Source: Lonicera japonica (lineage: Eukaryota > Streptophyta > Magnoliopsida > Dipsacales > Caprifoliaceae). Taken from it: a DNA stretch of 64,000 nt. The position numbers and the translations under genes were made by a program. The notes under the pieces were generated by a model that made no database searches, was not told the DNA's origin, and saw nothing but the letters and a program-made list of their open reading frames with translations. Shown here piece by piece: positions 1 through 10,111 of the stretch. Positions within the stretch are counted from its first letter, which is position 1; each line of letters starts with the position of its first letter. The DNA is taken from NCBI GenBank assembly GCA_021464415.1, contig CM038466.1, positions 53,942,550 to 54,006,549 of the forward strand. Reading direction: 5' to 3'.

Positions 1-2114
1 TTCTAGTCCTCCCAGATTATTCAGCTTATGCGAGGAGGATGTGGGGGAGGCTATTTAGGAGACCCCGTTATGAGGCCGAGATGAGGAGAATTTCATGGCA
101 GCGCTGGATACTAGATTTAAGCATTGTAGGCGAGTGCAACTACGTTTACAGCATACAGCTAGGTGATGTCACATTCTGTGTGTGGCAGAGCCATCGCTAC
201 AGCAGGTAGAGTATGACAGGTATGTATAGAAGTTTTGTTATTTTCTTTCTTTTTGTAGTTATTTTCTTTCTTTCTTTTTCGTAATTTTAGATTTTTGTAG
301 AATATCTATGTGCTAACATACAGCTTTTGCTTAGCCAAGCTACCGTGAGGTATACCATTTTCTCCCTTATATTTTATTACATGTCCTTACATCCATGCTT
401 TAATGCTTAGTTGTTTACATTGAGGACAATGTAGAATTTTAGTTGGGGGAAGGGATACCTTAGGTCATTTTTTTCAAAAAGCATGCATGTTAGTACATTA
501 GTTAGGATTTCCCTGCTTTCACTTAAAAAAAATATATATATAAGAGATTGCAAGCCTAAGTCGCATGATGGTATCTTTCTTGTTCCCTTTCATTGGGCGA
601 CGATGCATTCATGATTAGACTTAGCATGTTTGGTAGCGTCAGATAATCTTGAAAATGTTTATTCTTATTATGTTTGAAAAGTTATATGCCGATTTGAATT
701 TACTTGTTCATGTTTATAGACTAGATTGATATACCATGACTGGGAAATGCCTTGTTCACAATGAGTGGAGACTATATAGCCTTGTGAGGAGTTGAGCCTT
801 TCTTCCTTATTTGAGAACTATTAGTTAAAAATTCTGATTCTTTTGAAAGCGTTTATTAAATTGTCCGAGTCTTTCTACTATCACTCTTATTCAGTTTTAG
901 AGAGGTTCGTCCATGAGATTGCTACTGTCTTTTTGTTTAAACCTAGAACTGGCATTAGGGAAATGACATAGGCCATCTTTCATTAGCCTATATAGCCTTA
1001 GCCTACCCGTTACGTTTTATCTTTAGTAGCCAATTTGAAGCCTGAAGCTTGATTCGTGTTGATATACCAAATGAATAACTGAGCCCAAATTCCATAACTT
1101 ACCTACCTTTTTGGCTCATTAGCAGTAGGGCTCAAAATCAAAGGCCTGGATTGTATTGAAATGAAAAAAAAAGAGTATCTTACTTTGAGAAAAAAAAAGT
1201 ATGGAAAGAGAAAAGGCGATGAAAAAAAAAATAGATATCAAAAGAATGCCTTAAAAATATAATGCAGACAGTAAAATTTGGGTATGTGTTTAATATAGAG
1301 GCTCGTTTATATACCTCTCGAGTTAACTGAGCCAATGAGTCTTTTGATCCCTTATTTGACCCGTTCATTTCATAACCACTACCCTTAACCCCATTACAAC
1401 CTAGCAAAGTCCTAATTGATCCCTAAAGGTTTAGTTTGTGGTTTAAGCAATAAAAAGGCAAATATAGCAATCTTGCTTCTTTAATAACTGAATCTTAGTT
1501 TAAAAGACTCTCATTCTTTCATTTTGGCATCTTTTAAAGAAAACATACGCGAGGCATTTGAATTTGTTTACGAACAATCCTTAGCCCGTATGTGGAGTGC
1601 TACACCTGTTTCTAGTGATTTATTTGTAGAGTGTATGCCTAGTGAGAATTGAGTCGAGGCTTAATGATGAACAAGTGCTTTATCCCATGATTGACATTGA
1701 CATTGACAAGTTAACATAACTGTCTAAGTATGAACACTTAAATTCACTTATGTATGCATTCTTTTCAATTGTTATCAAGACTTGTACTTTTCCTGAATAT
1801 CTTTTGCTAATATATTGCATAAGTCTTATTGAGTTCTTGCTGAGCTATTTTTGAAAGGACAAACTTTTTAGATACTTTGGCTTGATTTTTCTTGCAATCA
1901 TGAATTTTGTGGGGAGATTCACTGCAAACCCTCACGAGACAAAACTCGTCCTACTAGGGGTGACCTAGAGGTTTAAAGGCTTATTGCATACGCTTAATGC
2001 AACTGTTTAAGATTAGGATTGTATTTTTTGTCTTTCTTTTCCGTGATTTTTTTTAGTTGGCTTGTAATAAAGATCACTTCATTGCTAGAGACTAGCAATA
2101 CGTTAGTTGGGGGA
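1..2114 (+). mobile_element. 3' internal region of an LTR retrotransposon (Ty3/gypsy, Athila/Tat-like)
   Basis: No long open frame is visible, so the pol and env-like parts are absent or fully decayed. Two signs identify the stretch. Near 418-450 there is a 'cattgaggacaatg...agttggggg' block, of the kind I know from the 3' region of plant Athila/Tat elements. At 2105-2114 a purine-rich tract (agttggggga) sits immediately before a TGTGATTAAG sequence, which is the expected layout of a polypurine tract followed by a 3' LTR. The stretch between is AT-rich and noncoding as far as I can see. The element enters from outside the window, so its 5' end is not visible. The lineage assignment comes from these short motifs and is tentative. 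Confidence 0.45.
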
Positions 2115-2721
2115 TGTGATTAAGCCAAAATATTGCATTTTTATATGTATTTAGGTGGCTTAATATGCATGAATTTGATTTTAATTATCCTAAATTGTTA
2201 AGAATTGATATTTAATCATGAAATAGGATAGTATGTTTGTTTCTAGTGCATTATAACTTTTTTTCAGGTTAAAAATGAACAAGAACGAATCTAGAAGCAA
2301 ATTCTCCCAAAGTTAGTCATTGCCAGTCAAATTCAGAGCATAATTAAGTTCAAGAAGTGAACCGAAAGCAAATTCCAAGCTCAAGCATGAAGGGAGTTGA
2401 TGGAAGAGACTAAGAGAAGCCAATAGAGCAGTCCCAAGCAAAGAAGAGTCATTTGAATCAAACCGAGAAATTTTTGAATGAAGAAGAGATTCACTGCGCA
2501 TTGCCTCTGTTCCGGTAATTTCTGGTATTTATCCGTGCATAATTTAAAGAAAACTCCAGAAATAGAAGTTGTAGAGATCTGAGTTATCTACGAGTAGGAG
2601 AAAACTTTGCATCAATCGGAGTTCGGAGTACAAAGTTATGGTAGAAATACGATCAGTGCACTAGTGGATTGAGTTTGAGCGCGAAAGAATACCTAAATTT
2701 ATGATGCAGATATTTATCAAA

Positions 2722-2870
2722 TGGGGTCCTTAGCCTAGATGGCAAGTGACCAGCTCTCTACTCATGCTTAGTCCAGTGTTCGAATCAACGACTTGATAGA
2801 CGACAAAGCTAAAAATAGCTTTTGGATTATTATCTTTATTATTATTTATTTTATTTTATTAATTAGTTTA
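2722..2870 (+). mobile_element. SINE-like tRNA-derived insertion
   Basis: Contains an RNA polymerase III type A box (tagcctagatgg, 2731-2742) and a B box (gttcgaatc, 2778-2786) about 35 bases apart, the spacing of a tRNA-derived promoter. It does not fold as a functional tRNA gene. It runs into a T/A-rich tail near 2820-2870, as plant SINEs do. It lies within the putative gypsy LTR, so it would be a secondary insertion. I could not identify target-site duplications, so both ends are approximate. Confidence 0.4.
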
Positions 2871-3831
2871 ATTTTTGAATTTTGAAAAAAGAATTAAATG
2901 TCGATAATATTGTAGGTTTTAGGTTAATTTTGAGTAAGGGAAGAAGGGCCGTCATTCTTTTTTTTTTTTAGTAGAGAAGAACAGCCGCCATTCTTATTCT
3001 TCAATAATTCTAAATTTTCTTGCGTAACTAGAGAGATATTTTCATTTGGTTTATGGCTTCTATTGAAGAAGAAACAACATATAATTTTATTTCAAATTGA
3101 ATTTGAGCGAGTCCCATTACAGTTCTTCAATAATTGCGTAACTGTAAGTTTTTCTTTTCATTCAATTTTATTTTTAATTTATTTTAATTAATGCTCATTA
3201 ATGCTTATATTGTTAGTTAATTATGTGTTTGAATGTGATTGATGATTGAAATCCATGCTTAATTTATAATTTTTATTAGATTTTTTTTGTAGATTCCCGC
3301 ATAGAATCCTAAAAATATGTGTTTTCTTATTTTAATCATAACTTGCTCGTTTCTTGGCCGATTTTGATGATCCACCTATCAAAACGACCGCAATCAAATT
3401 TTCTACAAAACCTTACTATTTTGGGGATCTAAATTCCGAAATTTCCTGAGGACAGTAGGCGATTTTCGTAACTGCCAGTGTGCTATTTTTTAGAAATTTG
3501 TTTAAATCATTTTTATTTATTTATTAATCGTTCCTTAGTTTTAATTGCTGTAAAATTTTGCATGCTTATTCAATTATATTTCAGAAATATGTTTGGTCAA
3601 TTTGTGATTGAATTTATCATGTTTTGCTTTATTTTTATCAATATGCTAGCGTAATTTAGTAGTTAGGGGTCCGTAGCGAAAGCATGACGGACTAGTGTGA
3701 GTATATGATAGAGTACAGTCCTTATCCTTTATTGTACTAAAACTCTAACGAGGCTGAATAGAGGACAGTCCTTATCCTTTATTGAGCTGAGTTAGTTATA
3801 AAAGTAATTTGGGAGTTTTGAGCACTGTTTT

Positions 3832-3874
3832 GGTGTCATTCCGGAATCGATACCGAAACAGTGCCAATTTTAGC
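3832..3874. repeat. 43-bp near-perfect palindrome
   Basis: The arms gcactgttttggt and accgaaacagtgc pair with one mismatch, and the loop itself contains ttccggaa. It could form a strong hairpin in RNA or a cruciform in DNA. Its role is unknown. It lies in, or just after, the putative gypsy LTR. Confidence 0.6.
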
Positions 3875-4390
3875 TTTTAATGACTTTTTAAGAACGATTT
3901 TGACGTATGTCATGCATACGCATAATCAAACCTTAGAAATAAGTTAAGCTTTTGGATATTTACTAAAATTGATTAAATTTAGTTTGTTTTTGTCACGCAC
4001 TAGCATTACTAAGTGAAAATCAATTTTTGTAAAATAAATTATATGTTCCCTTATTGAAAACTAAATTTCTATGCAGCTTATATGAGTCTTGTCATGCCAC
4101 TAATGATCATTGAAGATGGCCTTATTTGCTCATCTCATGTTTTTAGGCGTTTCTCCTTTTTAAGACACTTTATTTTGTGTTTTGCTTTACGGCCTTATAT
4201 TCGACCTTTTTGTTTTTCTTGTTTAGTGAATTTTGTTATATAGATTTAGTTCATTTCTCAAGTTTAGTTGCTTTATTTATTTAGTCCTCATGTAGGACTC
4301 TTTTCTAAGCCTTTGGGGGTGGGCCTTTGTAACCCCCACCTATATTTTTAGTTATTTATGGTAGGCCCTAATCTTCTGCGGAGGCTAGTG

Positions 4391-5348
4391 ATTTACAAAA
4401 AAAAAATTAAAAAATAAATAAATAAAATTGTAAACTGTTGAACCCGTGCATCATAAACGTAATTGGACGCTCGAAACAGATATATAAAACAAAACAACTG
4501 GAGAAGAAGATGATTGTTAGGCATTTACGCCATAATTAATTGGAGAGAGATGAATAACTTCTTTCGTATTACTTATATGTATAATAGATAGATAGGCAAA
4601 CTACAAGAAAAACGTCATTTTTAAGCAAAATACAAGAAAGCTATAACAAACCTAGTTGAAAATTAATTATACACATACAAAAGTATCCTCAAAATAAATT
4701 AATAAGGGTGGAGAAATTCACCATCTTTACAAACTTTTGCTAACAACCAAGTGCGTTAGACTAGCTATGTGATAACAAAATACAACTCCTAATTTCTCAT
4801 AGAGCCACAACACTCGTCATAGATACATTCACAAATCTTGAAGTAGCATGCACATACCTATTCTTAACGTTATCACAAATTTTAATCTTGTTTTGATAAT
4901 TGAAAATTGTAGTTTTTAAACTTGCAAGTACAAAGTGTAGGCACTACTGGCAAGGGCATAGGCACTATGGTAAGTCCCCACTAGGGCTTACAATAATTTA
5001 TTTTTTTTGGGTAGGTATATTATTATTTTTCGCGCATAGGCACACTTATGTAGACTTTGAAAGTATGAGATTGGACTTGTAATTTATTAAAACCTTAGGG
5101 TTGGGGCACTAATTATTATTCTGACAGAGAGGAAACTATGCAAATTGCACATAAACTATCGGGCCATTTCTACTTAAGCTCTTCAACTTTAAGAACCACC
5201 TTTTAATCCAGCAAATTATATATTGACCTAGTTCTACATTGGTCCTTTCGTCTAATTTGGCCATTAATGTTGACCCAAAATGGAGTCATGTGCACATGAC
5301 CATTTTTAAGAGTACTTTGTTTCAACTACAAAAAACTAACATGTATAT
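4391..5348. other. Gene-free stretch, unclassified repeat-like DNA
   Basis: No supported coding region. Near 4601 there is 'ctacaagaaaaacg', which resembles the inner part of a CACTA-type terminal repeat but lacks the leading CA. Near 5140-5300 there is low-complexity AT-rich DNA of the type found around plant repeats. Nothing else is recognisable. Confidence 0.4.
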
Positions 5349-5440
5349 ACACTACACCAGCTGGAGTCTTGGGCGACATACCCTATTGGGTATGTCTCCT
5401 AAAACACATCTTAGGAGACATAAATGTATGTCTCCTAAGT
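5349..5440. repeat. CACTA-like end followed by hairpin repeats of the 'TGTCTCCTAAG' family
   Basis: Begins acactacaccagctgg, similar to the terminal repeat of CACTA (En/Spm) transposons. It is followed by four alternating-orientation copies of a 12-14 base motif (gcgacatac, tatgtctcctaa, ttaggagacata, tatgtctcctaag). Dense, mixed-orientation subterminal repeats are a hallmark of CACTA ends. The same motif family fills 12790-13545 on the other side of the endogenous virus. No matching right-hand TIR ending in tagtg was found there, so a CACTA element is only one reading. The alternative is that the motif belongs to the viral intergenic region. Confidence 0.45.
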
Positions 5441-5460
5441 GATTCTGATGCATCACACAC

Positions 5461-5680
5461 ATTGGGGGTGGGGATATCCGTAGCTCTGAACTACGCAATT
5501 CCGGGGGAAGAGACACACTCTAGAATGAAGAACAAGATAAAAATGAAAAAGATTAAAACCTAATTTATAAATTGGGGGTGGGGATATCCGTAGCTCTGAA
5601 CTACGCAATTCCGGGGGAAGAGACACACTCTAGAATGAAGAACAAGATAAAAATGAAAAAGATTAAAACCTAATTTATAA
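5461..5680. repeat. Perfect 110-bp tandem duplication (2 copies)
   Basis: 5461-5570 and 5571-5680 appear identical base for base and are directly adjacent. Each unit starts attgggggtggggatatcc and ends taatttataa. The duplication lies between the left hairpin repeats and the 3' end of the endogenous pararetrovirus coding region. Identity of the copies implies a recent duplication or an assembly artefact. Confidence 0.9.
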
Positions 5681-5755
5681 GGGCATGTCATAAAAGATAA
5701 GAAGATTCTTCACATGTGATTGTTGGGGAAGTGGAGAGTGACGTCACAGGTGACA

Positions 5756-6970
5756 TCAATCTGTCTCATTGCCATCATAATCAAGGTCATAATAGTCATC
5801 ATGACCATAGATAGGGGTATCTGGAGAATACGGGGCATCAATTGGAGAGTGGGGACCACCATCCTCATCATTGCTGGTGTTTGCGAGGTCTGCAAGTTCT
5901 TCGCCAAAATTTCCAGCATTAGGATCATCATCATCAGTATCTGATTCTATACCAACGAATGCTTCTGAATCGGAACTTAATTCACCATAACTCCACCTAT
6001 GGGATTCTGCGTAAGCATAGAGGCGATTGAATAACGGAGTACATGAATGATCATTCCAGTGTGTATTGTGCCATGCGTCCTTTGCAAATTTGACATAATC
6101 AGGAACTGAGTCAAAATCAACTTTGTTTAAGGCACAAATATTTTTCAGAAAAGTGACATAGTTCAGATTGTAGGGTTCCTTTATGGTCTTAGCAAGATTC
6201 TCTGAGAACCATGCTTCAATAGTAGCATTAGAACCATCTGGATGAGGGACTCTGAGTGGGTCATGAAAATGGATCAGGCAATATGTGTGATGATGAACCT
6301 TGAGGGCTTCTTTCCACTGTTTAACAGATTTGAACCATTTCAGGAAAATAACAAAATTATACGAGCTTGGAACTCCATATAAAATTGCATGAGCATTTTG
6401 GGTTTCTGGATCTGAAGTAGCAATCTGAAGGTATAGGAGTAAATCAGGAGCTTTGAAAATAAAACCGACATGGTAGACTTTTGTAAGGTACCAAAGGAAG
6501 ATAAGGGCTAGCTTCGGGATTCTGTAGCAGTAGTGAATATGGAAGAGAGAACAAAATGGGTAGACGGGGTGAAGGCGAAGGCCACGGAAACAAAGGCCAT
6601 GTTTTTCAAGCAATATTTCTAAATACTTAATAACAAGGTCCTTAGCTCTGAGATCTATAGCAAATTTTACAACATGCTCTTGGAGCTCAGAAGGTAGAAG
6701 AGAGATTGTTGTCATAGGATCAAGGGCTTGTTCAAAGTCTGAGAACTGGAATGGGTGAGAGGTGTCTGGCTGGGATTTTGATGAACTGGCCTGGTGGGGA
6801 TTCATGATTTGGGTTAAGGTATATATGACTGGAAGGCAGGATATGGTTTGTGGGTTATGGTCATTGAATTTAAAGGGTTTACAAAAGGGTTCCTTTTCAA
6901 ATGGAGCGATGTGGGATGAGAGTTTCATTTGTTCAGTCACTCCTTTTCGAGAAAAGAAGTCAGCAATCAC
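5756..6970 (-). CDS. C-terminal extension of the pararetrovirus polyprotein, or a downstream second ORF; unknown function
   Basis: An uninterrupted 404-codon frame. Its first about 10 residues are the end of RNase H, and the rest has no motif I recognise. An internal ATG at 6805 would give a separate protein of about 349 residues starting MNPHQASSS. That would fit a second ORF of the type reported for some florendovirus-like elements. The body is rich in aromatic residues and looks globular and helical. The last about 75 residues form an Asp/Glu/Ser-rich acidic tail that becomes Tyr/Asp-rich at the very end. It is unusual that about 1.2 kb stays open when the remaining 5.7 kb carries many lesions. 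No protein-level evidence of expression exists here. Confidence 0.55.
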   Translation of the reverse strand: MIADFFSRKGVTEQMKLSSHIAPFEKEPFCKPFKFNDHNPQTISCLPVIYTLTQIMNPHQASSSKSQPDTSHPFQFSDFEQALDPMTTISLLPSELQEHVVKFAIDLRAKDLVIKYLEILLEKHGLCFRGLRLHPVYPFCSLFHIHYCYRIPKLALIFLWYLTKVYHVGFIFKAPDLLLYLQIATSDPETQNAHAILYGVPSSYNFVIFLKWFKSVKQWKEALKVHHHTYCLIHFHDPLRVPHPDGSNATIEAWFSENLAKTIKEPYNLNYVTFLKNICALNKVDFDSVPDYVKFAKDAWHNTHWNDHSCTPLFNRLYAYAESHRWSYGELSSDSEAFVGIESDTDDDDPNAGNFGEELADLANTSNDEDGGPHSPIDAPYSPDTPIYGHDDYYDLDYDGNETD

Positions 6971-7330
6971 ATTGTTTTTGCCTTAAATATGTTTGACTTC
7001 ATAATCCCATTGAGAGAACCATTCTGACCATCTCAACATCTGAGAATTTGGGATTTGCTTGTTCTTAAATTGAATCATGGCTGGAAATGAGGACATATCC
7101 ATTTCTATCTTAATGTGGTGACCAATAAGATGAAACTGGAATTTCTCAATTCCTCTTTTGACTGCTAGAATTTCTTTGAATGTCGAGTGGTAGTGCAATT
7201 CACCTTGCTTAAATTTTCCGGACTTGTAACCACAAGGAGTTCTAACACCATTCTTTTCTTCTAACAAGATGGCTGCCCAAAATTCATTGCTTACATCAGT
7301 TTGCAAGATTCTTTGACCATCTGAAGGGAT
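6945..7330 (-). pseudogene. Pararetrovirus RNase H domain
   Basis: Follows the reverse transcriptase in the same frame. The first catalytic Asp is in LQTDVS (about 7297). The Glu-containing helix appears as FKEILAVKRGIEKF, and a further Asp appears as IEMDMS. A TAA at 6983-6985 interrupts the very end of the domain, just before the typical closing IADFFSRK segment, which is read in the same frame after the stop. The enzyme would degrade the RNA strand of the replication hybrid in an intact virus. Confidence 0.85.
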
Positions 7331-8115
7331 CTGGAGATCTGGTAACTGGGAAGTGAGTTCTTTCAACTTCTTGACTGCATTAGTTTGTGCTTCCGACCAT
7401 GGTGGTGGTGATTTCTTTAAGAGAGCTGAAAGTGGAGCAGTGTATGTAGCAACCTTCTGAATGAATTGAGACATGTAATTCACCAAGCCAAGAAACTGCT
7501 GGATTTGAGTTTTACTTGTTAACTTGTCTGGGAATTTCTGCAAATCCTTAGAGATGTGGGGCTGGAGCTGGAATTTGCCATTCTTGATCATCGTGCCAAG
7601 GAACTCAATTTCTATTGTACCAATAACCATCTTGTTTTCAGAGAGCATAATTCCATGTGATAGGACTATGTGATGGAAATGGTGAAGGAGCTTGAGATGT
7701 TCTGCTTCATTCTGGCTGAAGAGCAAAATGTCATCAATATAGATTAATGCATTTTCTGCAATGGGTTCAAAGATAGACATCATGGTTTTTTAAAACACAG
7801 ATGGAGCATTCTTCAATCCAAAGGGCATTACTGTCCATTGGTAGTGAAATCCAGGAATGCAAAATGCTGTTTTTGGACGATCAGTGGGGGTGATGCCTAA
7901 TTGCCAAAACCCGGCTTTCAAATCAAACTTGGAGAAAACATTTGCATTTGAAAGATGGCTGAATAGGGAATGCTTCTGAGGCAACGGAAATTTGTCACTG
8001 GCCAGGAAATAGTTCAGCGGTTGGTAATTGATTACTAGCCTCATTTTTCCTCTGACTTGTTCAGATCGCTTATTCACATAAAATGCTTCACATGCCCATG
8101 GGGAGGTTGTTCTTC
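7330..8115 (-). pseudogene. Pararetrovirus reverse transcriptase domain
   Basis: Clear caulimovirid reverse transcriptase. It has the RLVINYQPLN segment, the first catalytic aspartate in FSKFDLKAGF, the FGLKNAPS block and the active site YIDD at 7741-7730, all recognisable. Two lesions split it: a one-base frame change near 8100 at the start of the domain, and a TAA at 7790-7792 directly after the NAPSVF segment. The frame continues unchanged after the stop, so this looks like a point mutation. The conserved LGLVNYM block closes the connection to RNase H. Confidence 0.9.
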
Positions 8116-8349
8116 AATAAGCTGTTGCTGTTTGAGAGAAACTAATTCCTGAAGAGCAAGAGACTGATGTTCTGGATTCATTCCAGAATGAGAGGCTCTT
8201 GTAGGATTCACATCTTCGTTGAGCTTGAATGGGAGTGTTACAAAGAATTTACTATTTCGCCAAAGCGGATTCTGACATTTTGTGAGGAAGTCAACATGGG
8301 ATTCTGCACAAGACATGGTGACAAGATTTCTCTTAAGTGTATCCAATGA

Positions 8350-8800
8350 TATCCCTGGATCAATTGGATATGTTGGAGCAGCTTGATAAAACATGAGAGC
8401 TACATCTGGATCATGCCATGGAAGGAACTGCTTCTTGTGTTTGAGACCCGTTTCTGCAAATTGAACTTGCATTTTCTTGATGAAATCCCATCCTATCATC
8501 ATTTCCTTTTGGGTAGCACTGCTGCCATAGACTGCATGCTTGATTCTTAGGCCAGGAAAAGGTTGGATAAGAATTGGTTTACTAACTTTATCAACATAGA
8601 GTATTTCACCATTAGCTACACGAAAGGCTATTTGGCAAGGTTTCCATATTGTGGAAGGGAGTAAACTGGGATTAATCATGGTTTTGGTAGAACCGGTATC
8701 AAAAAGAGCTAAAACAGTTATGGGTTTTGAATACTGCTCAGGGAATATTTTGACTTTGGCATGAGGGGCTTGGATAATGAGACATTCTTCTTGAGAGAAA
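8350..8800 (-). pseudogene. Pararetrovirus aspartic protease domain
   Basis: Retropepsin-like domain with the catalytic motif FDTGST at about 8703-8686, preceded by hydrophobic beta-strand residues (ITVLAL) as usual. A later GWDF segment corresponds to the second conserved block. It is in frame with the coat protein part upstream and the start of the reverse transcriptase downstream. The motif itself is intact, although the surrounding polyprotein is broken. In related viruses this enzyme matures the polyprotein. Confidence 0.8.
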
Positions 8801-8899
8801 GTTAGTTGTTGTAAAGAGCGAATAGCTTCTTTTGGTTCAGTAGAAAGTTCTGAACTGGGTGTTTCACTAGGAGCTTCAGATTCAGCATCTGATACTTCT

Positions 8900-10111
8900 G
8901 AGTCAGTGAAAGCTAATTGCATTAAACAACCTTGAGATGCCTTATCTTGGGCTGAAAGAATTGATTCAACATCTGATTCTGCGATTTCTGGTGCGAGTTG
9001 GTGGAGAAGATTCATGAACTGTGTCTTCTTTGTAGAATCAGGGCAGTTCTTTGCAAAATGACCTAGCTTATGACATAAGGAGTACTTGTCGGATTTCTTT
9101 CCTCTAAAGTTCCTTTTCTTGACGAATTTAAACTTTTTGAACTTCTTTTTCTTGAACTTCTGTTTTTTGAATGGTTTAACAAAAGTGTCATCAGTATTCT
9201 TGTGGCGACGTGATGAATGCTTCCGATATTTCTTCTTGTAAGCCTTCTTGTGTTGAGAACAATCACAGCCTTCTTTGTTCTTACACTTGATCTTCCAATG
9301 ATCTTTGTTACACGCAGATTTGAGCATCTTGTTGATTTTTTTCATATCATCCATGAGCTTTTTGTGATTACATATTCTTTCAACAGAATCAAGAAGGTGC
9401 TCATAAATACGGCCAATTGAGAGATCTTTGAGCTCAATATTCTGCATCTTTAGGGTTTTCTGTGCTTCAGAAACTAAAGCATCTGGGAAAGATTGGAAGA
9501 ACACTTGCTTCAGATTTAAATCATCTAGACCGCCAATAGTATAGAACCTTTTCGACATTCTATCATAATGACGTTCTAAGTCTTTTTCTTGCAGGGAACA
9601 ACACTTCATTCCCATGAATTCAGTACGAGCGATTTCAGCAAATTTAATGGGATTTCCAAGGAACTCATTGTAAATAGATCCTAAGAAAATATCTATGGAA
9701 GTGATTTGCTGGAAATTGGAGCTGTCTATATTCTCCAAGTGCATCATACCAATCATGTAAGTGGCCAACAACACGAGCTAGAAATCTCTTAATGACGGAT
9801 CTGAGATCATAGAGCTCATTGTCAGCAATCATCCATGCTTTAAACTGGAAAAATCGTTCACGCCACTGGTTTGGCTTGATATCATCAAGAGTGAATCGAA
9901 CATGGTTGTCATGAGCATGGTTGGTCTGTGGAGTTGGTTGATTTAAAGGAACATTTATTGGGTCAGGCGGGTCTTCAACCATAGGTTCTTGGGTTTGTTC
10001 AGTTGGTTGTGTTGGTTGGGTAGAGTAAAGCTGATCAAAAGCTTGAAACAAGTCATTTGACTCAGTTTTAACTGGCTCACGATTTGAGAAAGCAAGAGCT
10101 TTGAGAAATGA
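8900..10111 (-). pseudogene. Pararetrovirus coat protein region with zinc knuckle
   Basis: Reads in one frame from 10111 to about 9710 and then in another from about 9710, marking a frameshift. The conserved capsid core is recognisable (segments such as EFLGNP and the SKRFYTIGGLDD stretch). It is followed by a Cys/His-rich patch, a long Lys/Arg-rich nucleic-acid-binding tract (about 9235-9090) and a CCHC zinc knuckle. The knuckle has Cys, His and Cys in the right places (CHKLGHFAKNC), but the first ligand is a Tyr codon at 9082-9084. The metal site is therefore probably lost. An acidic Ser/Glu stretch follows, as in many caulimovirid coat proteins. Confidence 0.75.

Larger units (their letters stand above)
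2115..4390 (+). mobile_element. Putative 3' LTR of the upstream gypsy-like element; 3' boundary uncertain
   Basis: Starts with TGTGATTAAGCC directly after a polypurine tract. Low coding content, long AT-rich stretches and internal short direct repeats (a 'cagtccttatcctttattg' block occurs near 3717 and again near 3764) fit an LTR. I cannot find a convincing terminal CA with a target duplication. The LTR may therefore end well before 4390, and the last part may be other repeat DNA. A tRNA-derived SINE-like segment lies inside it at about 2722-2870. Confidence 0.35.

Noticed and set aside
2731..2786. A tRNA gene
   Set aside because: A and B boxes are present but there is no acceptor stem pairing or CCA-proximal structure. 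SINE-like instead.
4598..4625. Possible CACTA end (ctacaagaaaaacgtcattttt)
   Set aside because: The leading CA is replaced by AA, and no partner end or target duplication was found.
5710..5944. Opposing 74-codon Met/Ile-rich frames
   Set aside because: Antisense and alternative-frame readings of the acidic tail of the viral C-terminal module.
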